Below, in pieces: positions 24,727 through 33,908 of a stretch of 64,000 nt of DNA (positions within the stretch are counted from its first letter, which is position 1; each line of letters opens with the position of its first letter). A program made the translations under genes and the position numbers. The stretch is taken from the NCBI GenBank assembly GCA_025526995.1, contig JAHLKG010000019.1, positions 434,001-498,000 of the forward strand, read 5' to 3'. The notes under the pieces were generated by a model, which was not told the DNA's origin, did not search any database, and saw only the letters and a list, made by a program, of their open reading frames with translations. Source of the stretch: Powellomyces hirtus (Eukaryota; Chytridiomycota; Chytridiomycetes; Spizellomycetales; Powellomycetaceae).

Positions 24727-26034
24727 ATGCCACCCGTACCACCCACCACCGGCCCGCAGCCGATCGTGATATCCGGCCCCAGCGGGTCTGGCAAGAGGCA
24801 CGTAAAATCACTAGCTAAAATTCTTCCCCAATTTCATGATCTCTGATCAATTCGCGTCTTTGATGCAACTATTAGCACTCTGCTCACTCGCCTGATGGCA
24901 AAATATCCGGATACCTTCAAGTTCAGTGTGTCATGTAAGTCCACGTCTCGGATGGATTTGATGTGGATCGAAAAACGGAGGATGTTGCTTCGCTTTCAAC
25001 GTCTCACGATTTCTCTCATCTGCGCTACTCGCTCCGCAATCTCTAGATACCACACGCAGCCCGCGTGCAGGAGAAACTCCCGGCGAATCTTATCATTACA
25101 TCACGCGCGAGGAATTTCAGGCGATGATTGACCGCGGCGAGTTTATTGAGCATGCCGAATTTTCCGGTAAGGGAGGCTTGACAGATGGTGTAAGGAAAAG
25201 TGATAGCCGCGAAATGTCTCACCGCAGAATATCTCTGCTCTTTGGGCAGGAAATATCTACGGTACACCCTTCACCGCGCTCGAGGCCGGCGACCGACGCG
25301 TGATCCTCGATCTTGAAATGAACGGTGTCAAAGCGCTGAAAACTTCAGGGCGAGACTGTCTATACATCTTCATAGCGGTATGCACTGACCTCCCCACATC
25401 ACCATGTTTTTCACCATTTTATGTTCTAACACGTCCTTACAGCCTCCATCGCTGGACTCGCTCAAGGCACGGCTGACTGCGCGCGGGAGTGAAAGCGAGT
25501 CGTCACTGGCCGCGCGTCTGGCGGCCGCGTCGTCGGCGATGGACTACAGCAGCGAGACGCCGTGTCCGTACGACTACGTGATCGTGAATGGGGAAGATGT
25601 GGATAAAGCTGCTGCGGAGCTCGAGGCGGCCGTCTTCGGTTAGTTGATTGAAAAGCGGTTCTTAACTTCGCTTTTGGTTTTGGGTGTTTTCTTGTGACGT
25701 TCGCCAATCGTTGCTTACAAGCGTCGGGCTGTCTGAACGCCATGTAGGATTAGGGAAGTCCGACGCCGGAGGACCATCCGCAGCATCGGCAGTAACATCT
25801 ACGACGACGCCCGCGCCAACTCCCTCCGAACCCAATCCCGCCGAATCCAGGACTGCGCAAGCCGATGCCGCCGATGCCCCCGCTAAACCGGCACCGACAG
25901 CCGTTGCAGCTGCAGCGGCAGTCACAGGATCTGTGACAGATGCGTTGGCAGCGCCGGCCGCCGCGACCTCCACTACCACCACCCCGGCCGGCGGCCCGGC
26001 GGGCAAGAAGTCTAAAACATGTTCAATCCTGTGA
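24727..26034 (+). CDS. GUK1: Guanylate kinase with C-terminal extension ending in a CaaX box
   Basis: Six exons (24727-24797, 24876-24934, 25047-25166, 25250-25377, 25443-25638, 25748-26034) encode 286 residues. The enzyme phosphorylates GMP to GDP with ATP. The P-loop is GPSGSGKS (17-24), followed by 'TTRSPRAGE', 'FIEHAEFSG', 'YGT' and 'LDLEMNG', all typical of the family. The core ends at residue 192, close to the usual length of about 190. The last exon then adds 95 Ala/Thr/Pro-rich residues ending in a basic stretch and CSIL, a CaaX motif whose final Leu favours geranylgeranylation (family knowledge). If the last intron is kept, a TAG follows residue 192 and a normal soluble kinase results. 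The first intron appears to start with GC rather than GT and splits the P-loop Ser24 codon. Confidence 0.92.
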
Positions 26035-26480
26035 TGTAGCTGATGGGAGGCCTTTAGTCCCCATGATCATTCCCTTTTCTTGGCATCCCAGTCTCCTTTC
26101 TTCCATGTCTTTTGATGCTAACAACAAAGGTAACAAACCGTTTGACAGTTTAAATCTAAAGCGGATTATCGCCACTTCAATTGTGCAGAGATCATCATTT
26201 GTATATTTCATCTGCGGAATGTGCGTGCTGGAGCCAGCATATGGTATGGCGTGTCATGACGAGACAACAGATAAGTATTCTTGATTGCAAAAAAGAATCA
26301 GGTTGATTCCATGTTATGCGGGTATGTACAGTCGTATATGTAAGAGCACTGAGAAAGTATATGTGATGCTATTCGGTTTGTGGTGGGACCGCGGAAGATG
26401 GTGATTGCTGTGGTAAGAACTAGCAGGGAGAGAAACATGGCATTTAATTTGGACGCCGCCAGTAAGCAGCAACACAATGC
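26035..26480. other. Convergent intergenic region
   Basis: 446 bp between the stop codons of guanylate kinase and the RPRD-like gene. It is AT-richer than its surroundings and I see no gene. Confidence 0.5.
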
Positions 26481-28248
26481 TCAGAAAGACCAATTTACCG
26501 CGTTCAACGTGCGAAGCAGATCCGGGTCGATGGGCGGGCCAGTTCCACCGGCCGTTTGCTGAAACAGCGTTGCCAGAAGGTCCTGCGGGAGCAGCGTATT
26601 CCCCGGTTGCAGTGTTTGGATCGGCGGTGTGGCCGATGGGATGGCTTCATGTGCAGCTTCCGGGTCGTACTCTTCGTCGTCCTGTTGTGGCGGTGCCGGC
26701 GACATGGAGTTTTCGATGTTGTCGGTACTGTTGCTATCAGTGGGCAAAGGTGGCGTTGCGGACGCGTCGGGCGTTGTGAGTGTCAGCGAATCAGCAGGTG
26801 ACAAAGGTGAGGGTGTCTGAGGGACATTGTTGTGCAGTCCTCCAGGGCTGATGGATTCGATGCGCTGGTTGCATTGCTACAGGGTGCGACAGAGTATCAG
26901 CAAAACAGAACGTTTCCGCAGGTTCAGACGCGCAATTTCACTAACCTCCAGCGCGAGCTGATCACCCTTCACAAAGAGCGACATTCGTTCTTCTAAAGCC
27001 TTCAGCTCACGGATGAGCGCAGTGCGCTCTGCTATGTCGGCGGTCAGAGCTTGGCGGTATTGCTCTAGATTCGCAAGTGTTTCGGAGTGATCTTCAGCGC
27101 CGGCTCCTGGTTCGACCGTTAATACACTGGAGAACTTTGCTTTGGAGGCATCGAGCCTCTTGATGTTGTCCAGGTGCCGCGCGATGCCCGCTGCGTCCCC
27201 AGTGATATGGTTGGCCGCCGGGGTTCCTGGCCTATTGACTTTGGATCGACAGTAGACGAAAACATACCGGTGAGTCTGATTTCTCCCCTTCCTCAACCTC
27301 CGTTTGTTCGACGCCCTTCCAGATAACGTACCTAGTTTGTCCTTTATGGCTTTAACAAACTCTGGAGAGTATATCCGCCGTTCCTCCAAAATGCCGAGTA
27401 TCCGTGAGATCTTTTGTTGTGTATCGGCGGGTGTGTGTCTGTAGGGATGTGCAGAATTCATGAGCAAACTGACGTGGTATAGGCGCACGCTCCGTTTCTA
27501 GATATTTGGCCGCGGACCGTGCTACCGCCTCGTGGCACTCTGTGGCTACATCCTGTTCACCCACGTCGTGCTTCAGTTCCCACCCCACAAGAAAACAATA
27601 TCTGTCTTCGTGACCCAAACCCCAAGCCTTTGTCATCTTCCTGAAGATAGATACCCTTCCACCGAATAAACACTGAAGATGTGACATCTATTGTTATAGA
27701 TTTGGGCGCCTCCACTTGGAGAGGGTATAGACATACCGAAAGACGTGCGGCAACGTTTCTGGGAAAACCTTGGCAAATTCCTTCACAAATTCATCTCCTT
27801 TGCGGCGACTGTTCTGAACCACATCGTTGGCAAGATACAGAAAGCTGAGCTTGCGGGCCGGGGTCGCTGGAGACGTAAAGGTGAGACAACGTTAAATGCG
27901 GTCAAAGATCCGATCACACCCTGTTACAATAAGGAAAGAAAGTCTCTGGTAGTGAAAGCACACCTTTATGCAACTCCCTAGCCCAGGTTTGAACACTTAG
28001 AGCCGCGTGTTTTCGGTGATACATAAGCCCTGCGTCCAGAATCCGCATATACATGCAAAAGAAGTCAGATGGGTAAACCAAAAGAGTCATCAGGTCTCCG
28101 CACGTATGCAGACTTCCAAAATTGATTGCTAGGTATACAGTTTTCGCATGACTCATAACGTACATTGCGAGAGGACGGTGATCGAGTCCTGCGTGTCGAC
28201 CAATTTGGCAAGTTTATGAACCAGCGAGGCTTCGTTGTAACTGGTCAT
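26481..28248 (-). CDS. RPRD/Rtt103-like RNA polymerase II CTD-interacting (CID) protein
   Basis: Six exons (28248-28164, 28029-27964, 27866-27737, 27438-27332, 27238-26946, 26876-26481) give 358 residues with consistent phases. Residues 1 to about 128 form a CID: 'DTQDSITVLSQWL', 'HRKHAALSVQTWARELHK', 'KLSFLYLANDVVQNS' and 'ISRILGILEERRIYSPEF' match RPRD1A/B and Rtt103 in order and spacing. A coiled-coil helix follows at about 180-245, as in RPRD proteins, and then a Ser/Pro/Asp-rich tail. The family reads CTD phosphorylation and acts in transcription termination (family knowledge). The third intron (27736-27439, 298 nt) is much longer than the others (51-134 nt), but removing it gives exact family spacing. 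Confidence 0.9.
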
Positions 28249-28424
28249 TGCACTCCAATATCACACTGGTGTAAATACGATACGTGATTGTAATGAAAAA
28301 GGGATTGTGAGGTTGGTCAAAAGCCGAAGTTTACCGAAAGGCACAAATACGAAATGCCAAAACGCGTCTGTGGGTCCTTCACGCCAAAGGCCAACCCTAG
28401 TCAGTTTCTTCTGGAAAAAAAGAG

Positions 28425-28497
28425 TGCTCCCTTCGCGGATTGAACGCGAGACCTTTAGATCTTCAGTCTAACGCTCTCCCAACTGAGCTAAGGAAGC
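28425..28497 (-). tRNA. trnF-GAA: tRNA-Phe (GAA)
   Basis: A 73-nt intronless cloverleaf. The acceptor stem GCTTCCT/AGGGAGC has one G-U pair, the D-arm carries GCTCAGTTGGGAGAGC, and the anticodon loop CTGAAGA gives GAA. The T-arm loop is TTCAATC and the discriminator is A. A run of Ts on the minus strand just downstream fits a Pol III terminator. It is identical to the two other copies in this window. Confidence 0.95.
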
Positions 28498-29814
28498 AGA
28501 TGTAGAAATACCTACAGTACGATATCTTATTCATACATATAAGTTACAAACAATCCCTTGATCCGCGCCGCCGGATCCGCTATCCCGCAATGCGGTAAGA
28601 TTGGCAGACTACGAGGATATGGCAAATCGGATTTGGGGATAATAGCGATATCGTAGTTACTGGAACCCGGGGCATGCTATTTTGGCGCGTGACTGCTTTT
28701 TTTTCATTGGCGCCCCCCCTAACAAAGTGACACGTCTCCCAGCGTTGAAATACATATCTACTAAACAGTAATCCACCACCCTCTATTTGCCCCAAACATC
28801 ATATGGCGGTGCCGCAATAACGAATCATTAGAGCTAAGCTTACCTGTCAGACATCGGGCCCAGCCAGGGTTGGGTTTCGGTGCCAATTTTGGATTTCGCG
28901 ACCCGTTTACAAGCAATAAGAGAGTAATTCATTGCGTGCTTTCAACTCACACCCACACAAATGATTATTTGTTACATCCAACAACAACGTCCCACGTTCT
29001 TGACACCTACAAAACAAACGCTCGTCCTTGCTCGGTGCCCCAGCTTTTTGTGCAATCTGTGGCTTCACGCGGCGTGCAAGATTCGCGTGTGCACCTCGAG
29101 CCACCTGTGCCCAGTGTGCCGTTACCACGTACGACCAAATCCATACGGCATCAAGAACCCGCAACACGAAGGTAAGCCAATTTGTGGCATGTTGGTTAGA
29201 AGGTGGCAGGGGCAAACAGCCAGGCATTACAAGAAGGACAAGGACACGGACACGACGGACACAGGGGCATCCGATTGAAGGGCAACTTGAAGTTGAAACG
29301 TGCCAGTGGGAGGGACTCCAAAGACATTTCGGAACATGGGCGGAGTGCAAGGCGCAGTGATGTGTCACGACTCACAAGTCACCATACGCCACGTCACACC
29401 TGTCAAATCAATCGGTTGTGGACGGAACGCAGCGGTCCGACTACAACTGCAGATATGCCCCAATGACCGACTTGGCTGGCCCCATGACTTTTTTGTCTTG
29501 ATCCCTTGCCCCGGGGGAACGGAATGAGTCAGTCCGTGCCAAGCCAATGCGAGCCACAAGCCCCTCCTCCCGCCTGGTGACGGGCGTGAAACTTGAAACC
29601 AACTCCGAGCCGAGGCGCGGGCGCGGGCGGATAAGGAAACAACGCAATCTCCGTGTTGGCCGTTTATTCAGTCCGAGTGCGAGTCAGTCACCACAGACAC
29701 GACAGTTCCGAACGCTACGTGCGCCAATCACATCGCGTACCTTTCCCCGTGTGGCTGGCAGTGCAATCATGATGATGGGATGAGTCTTATTATTATTATC
29801 ATGGATCCTCACCG
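28498..29814. other. Intergenic region between tRNA-Phe and the kinase leader
   Basis: Overlapping open frames in several phases at 28870-29370 on both strands, none with a domain or a consistent splice set. Some Cys-rich pieces (about 29030-29130) look zinc-finger-like by chance spacing only. Confidence 0.4.
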
Positions 29815-29843
29815 CATGATGATGATGATGATGATGATGATGG
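29815..29843. repeat. ATG/GAT trinucleotide microsatellite
   Basis: About nine uninterrupted ATG units in non-coding DNA, preceded by a shorter TTA repeat at about 29787-29799. It is probably polymorphic and no function is inferred. Confidence 0.85.
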
Positions 29844-29899
29844 GATGGCCTCCAACCTTCTGGAAGGTCTATCCGCTATCAAAGCCCCCCCAAAGACTT

Positions 29900-31261
29900 G
29901 CGTTGATGATCATTTGACGGGCTGAAGATTGCGCAACCCCATTTCTCGACTTGACCAGTCTACTCCCAAACGGCAACAACTACTACGGCAGTTACCTGCC
30001 TGCCTGTTCCCGTCCCGTTCTTCCCGCCGTCAGTCGAGTCAGCGTCGGTTGTTATTGTTATTATCTGCGGCTGTCACAAGTTACCCCCCTTCCTCTCACT
30101 CGCCCTGCCTCCGTAAAGCATCATCGTAAAACGTGGCGCCTTACTGCGATAACATCCAACAACCAACATCTATCACGACAACAGCAACCGACCGCCACCG
30201 CCTGCCCCCTCAACCCTTCCTTCCTCAACCCTCCGTCCACCGTCGTTTCCATCTTCCTTTTGTCGCCTTCCTCTGCCACTGCCACCCTTCTGCTGCTTTT
30301 AACTTTGAAAAACTGACCTCTTGCTGCGCTTCGCTCTCCTGTCTCGTTATCCACTTGCCCACCCTCCCTCATCGCTTCGCCAAACAGGACGCCTCTACGT
30401 TGTTTGTAAGTTACCACGCTCGCCAGGACCATAGCCAGAGCAAAACCTAACCATCATCATCTTGGCTCGCAGCAAAACATCTGTTGCTTCCACTCGTCCT
30501 TTTAAAACAGAAGGTCTTTACCGTCCAGCTCTACTCGCAACTGCGGATCAAAGCAACGACTGCGAATACGAATACCATCACACGCGAGATCTCCACTTGT
30601 CGAAACGCCGAATCGGTATACAGCGTTTGATACTCTATTGCGCCTGTCCGGTTCTCGTTGCTAGATCTTCTACAACGGTGCACCACAGCGTGCAAGGCCA
30701 GCAACAGCCACCTTGAAGAAAGTTGCAGGCGCCAACTAAATATTCCCTGCGCGCGTCGCAGCTCGTGAAAAACCCGCCCTTCCGTTGGAAGCGCGTTAGA
30801 GCTCATTTAGATAAAGGTATGTCACTCGTACCTGCTTTGCTCTGTTTCCAGTCAGCATTCCTGCTTTCGGTTCCATGTGGTTGCTTATCTGTCCTTACTT
30901 TGCAGATATTCTATATCCCTTTTACATTTCCACTTATCCACCATTACCCAACATGAGCGCCACTTTGTAAATTCCCTTTCCACCCTGGAAAGCCATACAT
31001 CTCCTGAAAGATATGTGATTAGACCCTTTGAACTTCTACACCCTTGTGTCTGGTACGTACGAATGCGCGACTCCTCTAATAGATCTTGGCTTTCTCTAAC
31101 ATTCAACGTTACTTCAGCGGACCATACCCCTTTCCCCCTCTCACTTTCTTCAAGTCCGAAACTCAACAAGCCGTCAATAATTTCAAGATAACGTTATTCC
31201 CCACACAACTTTCATCTTTCCCTCTGCGCGCACCGATTTCAGCAACCTACATCCACCTATC
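29900..31261 (+). promoter_or_regulatory. Long pyrimidine-rich leader/promoter of the Ran1-like kinase, with candidate 5' UTR introns
   Basis: 1.3 kb of C/T-rich sequence without a conserved coding frame precedes the kinase ATG. Two good GT-AG introns can be read on the plus strand: 30817-30905 (GTATGT...TTTGCAG) and 31053-31117 (GTACGT...CTTCAG). A further acceptor-like TTTCAG lies about 20 nt before the ATG. This suggests a spliced 5' UTR; the transcription start is unknown. Confidence 0.45.
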
Positions 31262-32521
31262 ATGCTCGACCCCAACGATCCCGAGTGCCTCCTGGGCGTT
31301 AGCCTAGGAGATCATCTGACTCTCAATCGTGTTCTGGGCATGGGATCATTTGCCATTGTCTACGAGGCGACCTCAACCCGCAACGTCGACACCACTTTCG
31401 CCGTCAAAGCTCTGTTCAAGCAGAATTTGACACCTGAACTATTGGCGGTTCAAAAACGCGAAGGCGAACTCATGAAGGAGCTTGCGCATCATAACATTGT
31501 TGCACTTTACGAGACCATCGAGACGGACGAATGCTTGTTTCTAGTCATGGAACTGTGCGAAACCGACTTGTTTGATCTCATCGAAAACTCGCAAGTTGAT
31601 TTCGAGGTCATTCCATTCGTCTTTGATGAGATCTGCTCTGCTGTCGCCTTCTGTCACTCCAAGGGCGTGTTCCATCGCGATCTCAAGCCGGAGAACGTCC
31701 TTGTCTCGTACGATTTAAACTCAATCAAGCTGACCGACTTTGGCCTTGCAACCACGGATGCTGTCTCGAACGAGGTCGGTGTTGGGTCTGTCCGCTACAT
31801 GGCTCCGGAATGCTTTGACGGAGCAGACTACGATTGTGCCAAGAACGACGCATGGGCACTTGGAGTCATCTTGCTCAATCTCCTCACTGGCGCCAATCCC
31901 TGGATCGAGCCCTCTGCTTCCACTGATTCATACTACGCAGAATTCGCGAGCTTGGGCGTCGAGTCGTTTAAACGTCGCTTTGGCTTCAGTGACGAGTTCC
32001 TGCATGTCCTGAACAAGATCTTCATTGACCGCGTCGACATTGGTGAGATGAGGAAGCTTGTGGCTGGCACCCAGTTTTTCTTCGCCCCCATCACTGAGCC
32101 CGAGCACGAGGAAAAGCTCGGAGCTCCTATATCTGCTCGCACTCCCGTTTCCCCTGCTTCTGGATTTGATTGGGCTGAAGATGATGGCGAGATGGACTAC
32201 TCCGTTCCAGTGTTCGAAAACCGTAAACCCCAGGTTACGCATGTCACTCCCAAGCTCGTTGTCGAACCTACTCTCCAGTCTGCGGTCTCAGAAACAGTGC
32301 CGGAGCCCGAACTTGAAATTGTCGAAGCTCCACCCAAGGTTGTCAAAGTCAACCTCCCGGCGCCGCCTCCCCCGACTCCAGTGCCCTCTCGCCGCGCGCG
32401 ACAAACGGCAGCCGCGACTGAGCTGATCCGGAACACTATTGCGACACTGCAGTGCTTCCTGGCAGGGGTTGGTGAGAATCTCACCTTTGAGCGCGGTGTC
32501 GTCTACGTTGTCGGCGGTTGA
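31262..32521 (+). CDS. Ran1/Pat1-like serine/threonine protein kinase
   Basis: Intronless, 419 residues. The kinase domain covers about 18-275: glycine loop GMGSFAIVYEA, Lys49 in FAVK, the catalytic loop HRDLKPEN (138-145), DFG (159-161) and APE (181-183). The arrangement, with a short N-terminus and 'GVSLGDHLTLNRVLG' before the loop, is that of the fungal Ran1/Sks1/Vhs1 group, which links nutrient state to growth, meiosis and glucose response (family knowledge). The C-terminal third is acidic then Pro-rich ('LPAPPPPTPVP') and ends in a short hydrophobic segment. All catalytic residues are present, so it should be active. The long leader suggests post-transcriptional control. Confidence 0.88.
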   Translation: MLDPNDPECLLGVSLGDHLTLNRVLGMGSFAIVYEATSTRNVDTTFAVKALFKQNLTPELLAVQKREGELMKELAHHNIVALYETIETDECLFLVMELCETDLFDLIENSQVDFEVIPFVFDEICSAVAFCHSKGVFHRDLKPENVLVSYDLNSIKLTDFGLATTDAVSNEVGVGSVRYMAPECFDGADYDCAKNDAWALGVILLNLLTGANPWIEPSASTDSYYAEFASLGVESFKRRFGFSDEFLHVLNKIFIDRVDIGEMRKLVAGTQFFFAPITEPEHEEKLGAPISARTPVSPASGFDWAEDDGEMDYSVPVFENRKPQVTHVTPKLVVEPTLQSAVSETVPEPELEIVEAPPKVVKVNLPAPPPPTPVPSRRARQTAAATELIRNTIATLQCFLAGVGENLTFERGVVYVVGG

Positions 32522-32821
32522 AGGCCAATTTTGGTCTGAGAACACTCGGAGGGACGCACGGCCCACGTCCCTCTTCTCCTTCATTTTGTATTAGTCATCA
32601 CGCCCATCCTACCCACGCATTCCTCTTTTTTTCTTGTAACCATTTTGACAAAAACATTTGGGAGTTCGAGTCGTTCTGTATACTGTTTTGCCTTTGTCTC
32701 TGTCTCTTCTTGTGGTTATGCGCTGGATTTACAGAATGACAGTGATGAAATGAGGGCATAGGTGGTATTCGACTGGACCCTCGCATTTCCAGGCCAAAGG
32801 CAACGAAACAAAAAGTGCTTT
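32522..32821. other. 3' flank of the kinase gene
   Basis: Non-coding, T-rich. Pol III termination for the minus-strand tRNA-Phe at 32822 would use the A-run at about 32809-32815, which is Ts on its own strand. Confidence 0.45.
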
Positions 32822-32894
32822 TGCTCCCTTCGCGGATTGAACGCGAGACCTTTAGATCTTCAGTCTAACGCTCTCCCAACTGAGCTAAGGAAGC
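32822..32894 (-). tRNA. trnF-GAA: tRNA-Phe (GAA), second copy
   Basis: Identical over 73 nt to the copies at 28425 and 33303. The anticodon is GAA, there is no intron, and the A and B boxes are intact. With the copy at 33303 it forms an inverted pair 408 bp apart. Confidence 0.95.
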
Positions 32895-33081
32895 TTCACA
32901 ATGAAAAAGGGACAACATCTTGTGGCAACATCATCTGAAGAGGACGAAGAGGACGGGGTGGCGTGGGTGTTGCAGAGGCTATTTAGCTAACCTACCTCGG
33001 CTGTCGCAGAGATACCCCTTACCGTATGTTCCAAATTTGTGACCCCCGAGAACATCGTTCTAGTGTCGGTTTAAGCAGCCA

Positions 33082-33264
33082 TTAGCGACCTGCATCCACG
33101 ACAATACCTCTCAATGTGGCCAGCAAATAAGCAATTCGCTCGTCCCTCCTTAGGCAGGTAGTTTGCATCTGTATGTCTAAACGGGAAGTACATACCGGAC
33201 GAGCGCTGTTAGTCATGGTGGGGAACGATACAGTCAGTTCGTCAAATGCTAGGTTTGAAGACAT
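33082..33264 (-). CDS. Possible 60-residue protein between two tRNA-Phe genes
   Basis: An ATG-to-TAA frame of 60 codons with balanced amphipathic composition, including a final helix-like segment rich in Leu, Ala and Ile. I recognise no family. A 27-nt GT-AG-like stretch inside is in frame and too short to be a convincing intron. The open frame continues upstream of the ATG to 33360, but that part overlaps the tRNA and is unlikely to be coding. Confidence 0.22.
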   Translation of the reverse strand: MSSNLAFDELTVSFPTMTNSARPVCTSRLDIQMQTTCLRRDERIAYLLATLRGIVVDAGR

Positions 33265-33302
33265 TAATGCTCTATTGGGGAGCGAGGTTCCGCATTCATC
33301 AA

Positions 33303-33375
33303 GCTTCCTTAGCTCAGTTGGGAGAGCGTTAGACTGAAGATCTAAAGGTCTCGCGTTCAATCCGCGAAGGGAGCA
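33303..33375 (+). tRNA. trnF-GAA: tRNA-Phe (GAA), third copy
   Basis: A plus-strand copy identical to the other two. It is followed by TTTTTT within about 20 nt, a typical Pol III terminator. Confidence 0.95.
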
Positions 33376-33908
33376 AATGGATTATCGTTTTTTCTTTAGC
33401 TCCAATCGGCTTTTGGAATATATTCGAAGCCGCTTTGGCTGAAGCTTTTGACATGGTCTTGCCACACCGCTTTGTTCCCGAGGCCGGTCCATCCAGTTGA
33501 GCCCACGAAACCCTTTCAGAACTGAAACGCAGCACTCTGCTTATTGCTCCACATCTCATAGCCAGGGAGGTGTCCCTATTGCCATGACGGAAAATTAATC
33601 TGATGCTCAAGCTACAGAAAGGCAACGCAGTAGACTGCACGCCCTCCTTTACGAACGGGGCTCATCAACTGGAAGGTGGCTTTACTTTCCGCCTTTGCTG
33701 ACACCAGCATGCTTACGCGGAGCGCGTTCCTGTTTCCGCTTGCACTTAGCACTTGAAAGTTCACTTGAGATTTGCACTCAGTGTCATAATAAAGACTTCG
33801 CATATGGTGCCTCTGCGTGTACCTACGTCGTAAAAAAATCACCTGGGTCAATTCGAACGGTCTTCAGATTGTTTCCCCTCACAACAGCGGAGGGCACGGA
33901 CAGCTCAG
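33376..33908. other. Intergenic region upstream of the ankyrin gene
   Basis: No coding frame with family resemblance. It should contain the promoter of the gene starting at 33909. Confidence 0.45.

Noticed and set aside
24503..24811. Minus-strand frame overlapping the start of guanylate kinase
   Set aside because: A 53-codon part looks protein-like, but it overlaps the kinase leader, has no family and lacks splice support; left unannotated.
27352..27687. 111-codon minus-strand frame that could be an exon of the CID gene
   Set aside because: Including it breaks the phase or inserts about 50 residues into a CID helix; skipping it gives exact RPRD spacing.
28870..29370. Cys-rich frames resembling a RING or zinc finger
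   Set aside because: Cys and His spacing does not fit any finger in full, three phases are open at once, and no splice set links them to a start or stop.
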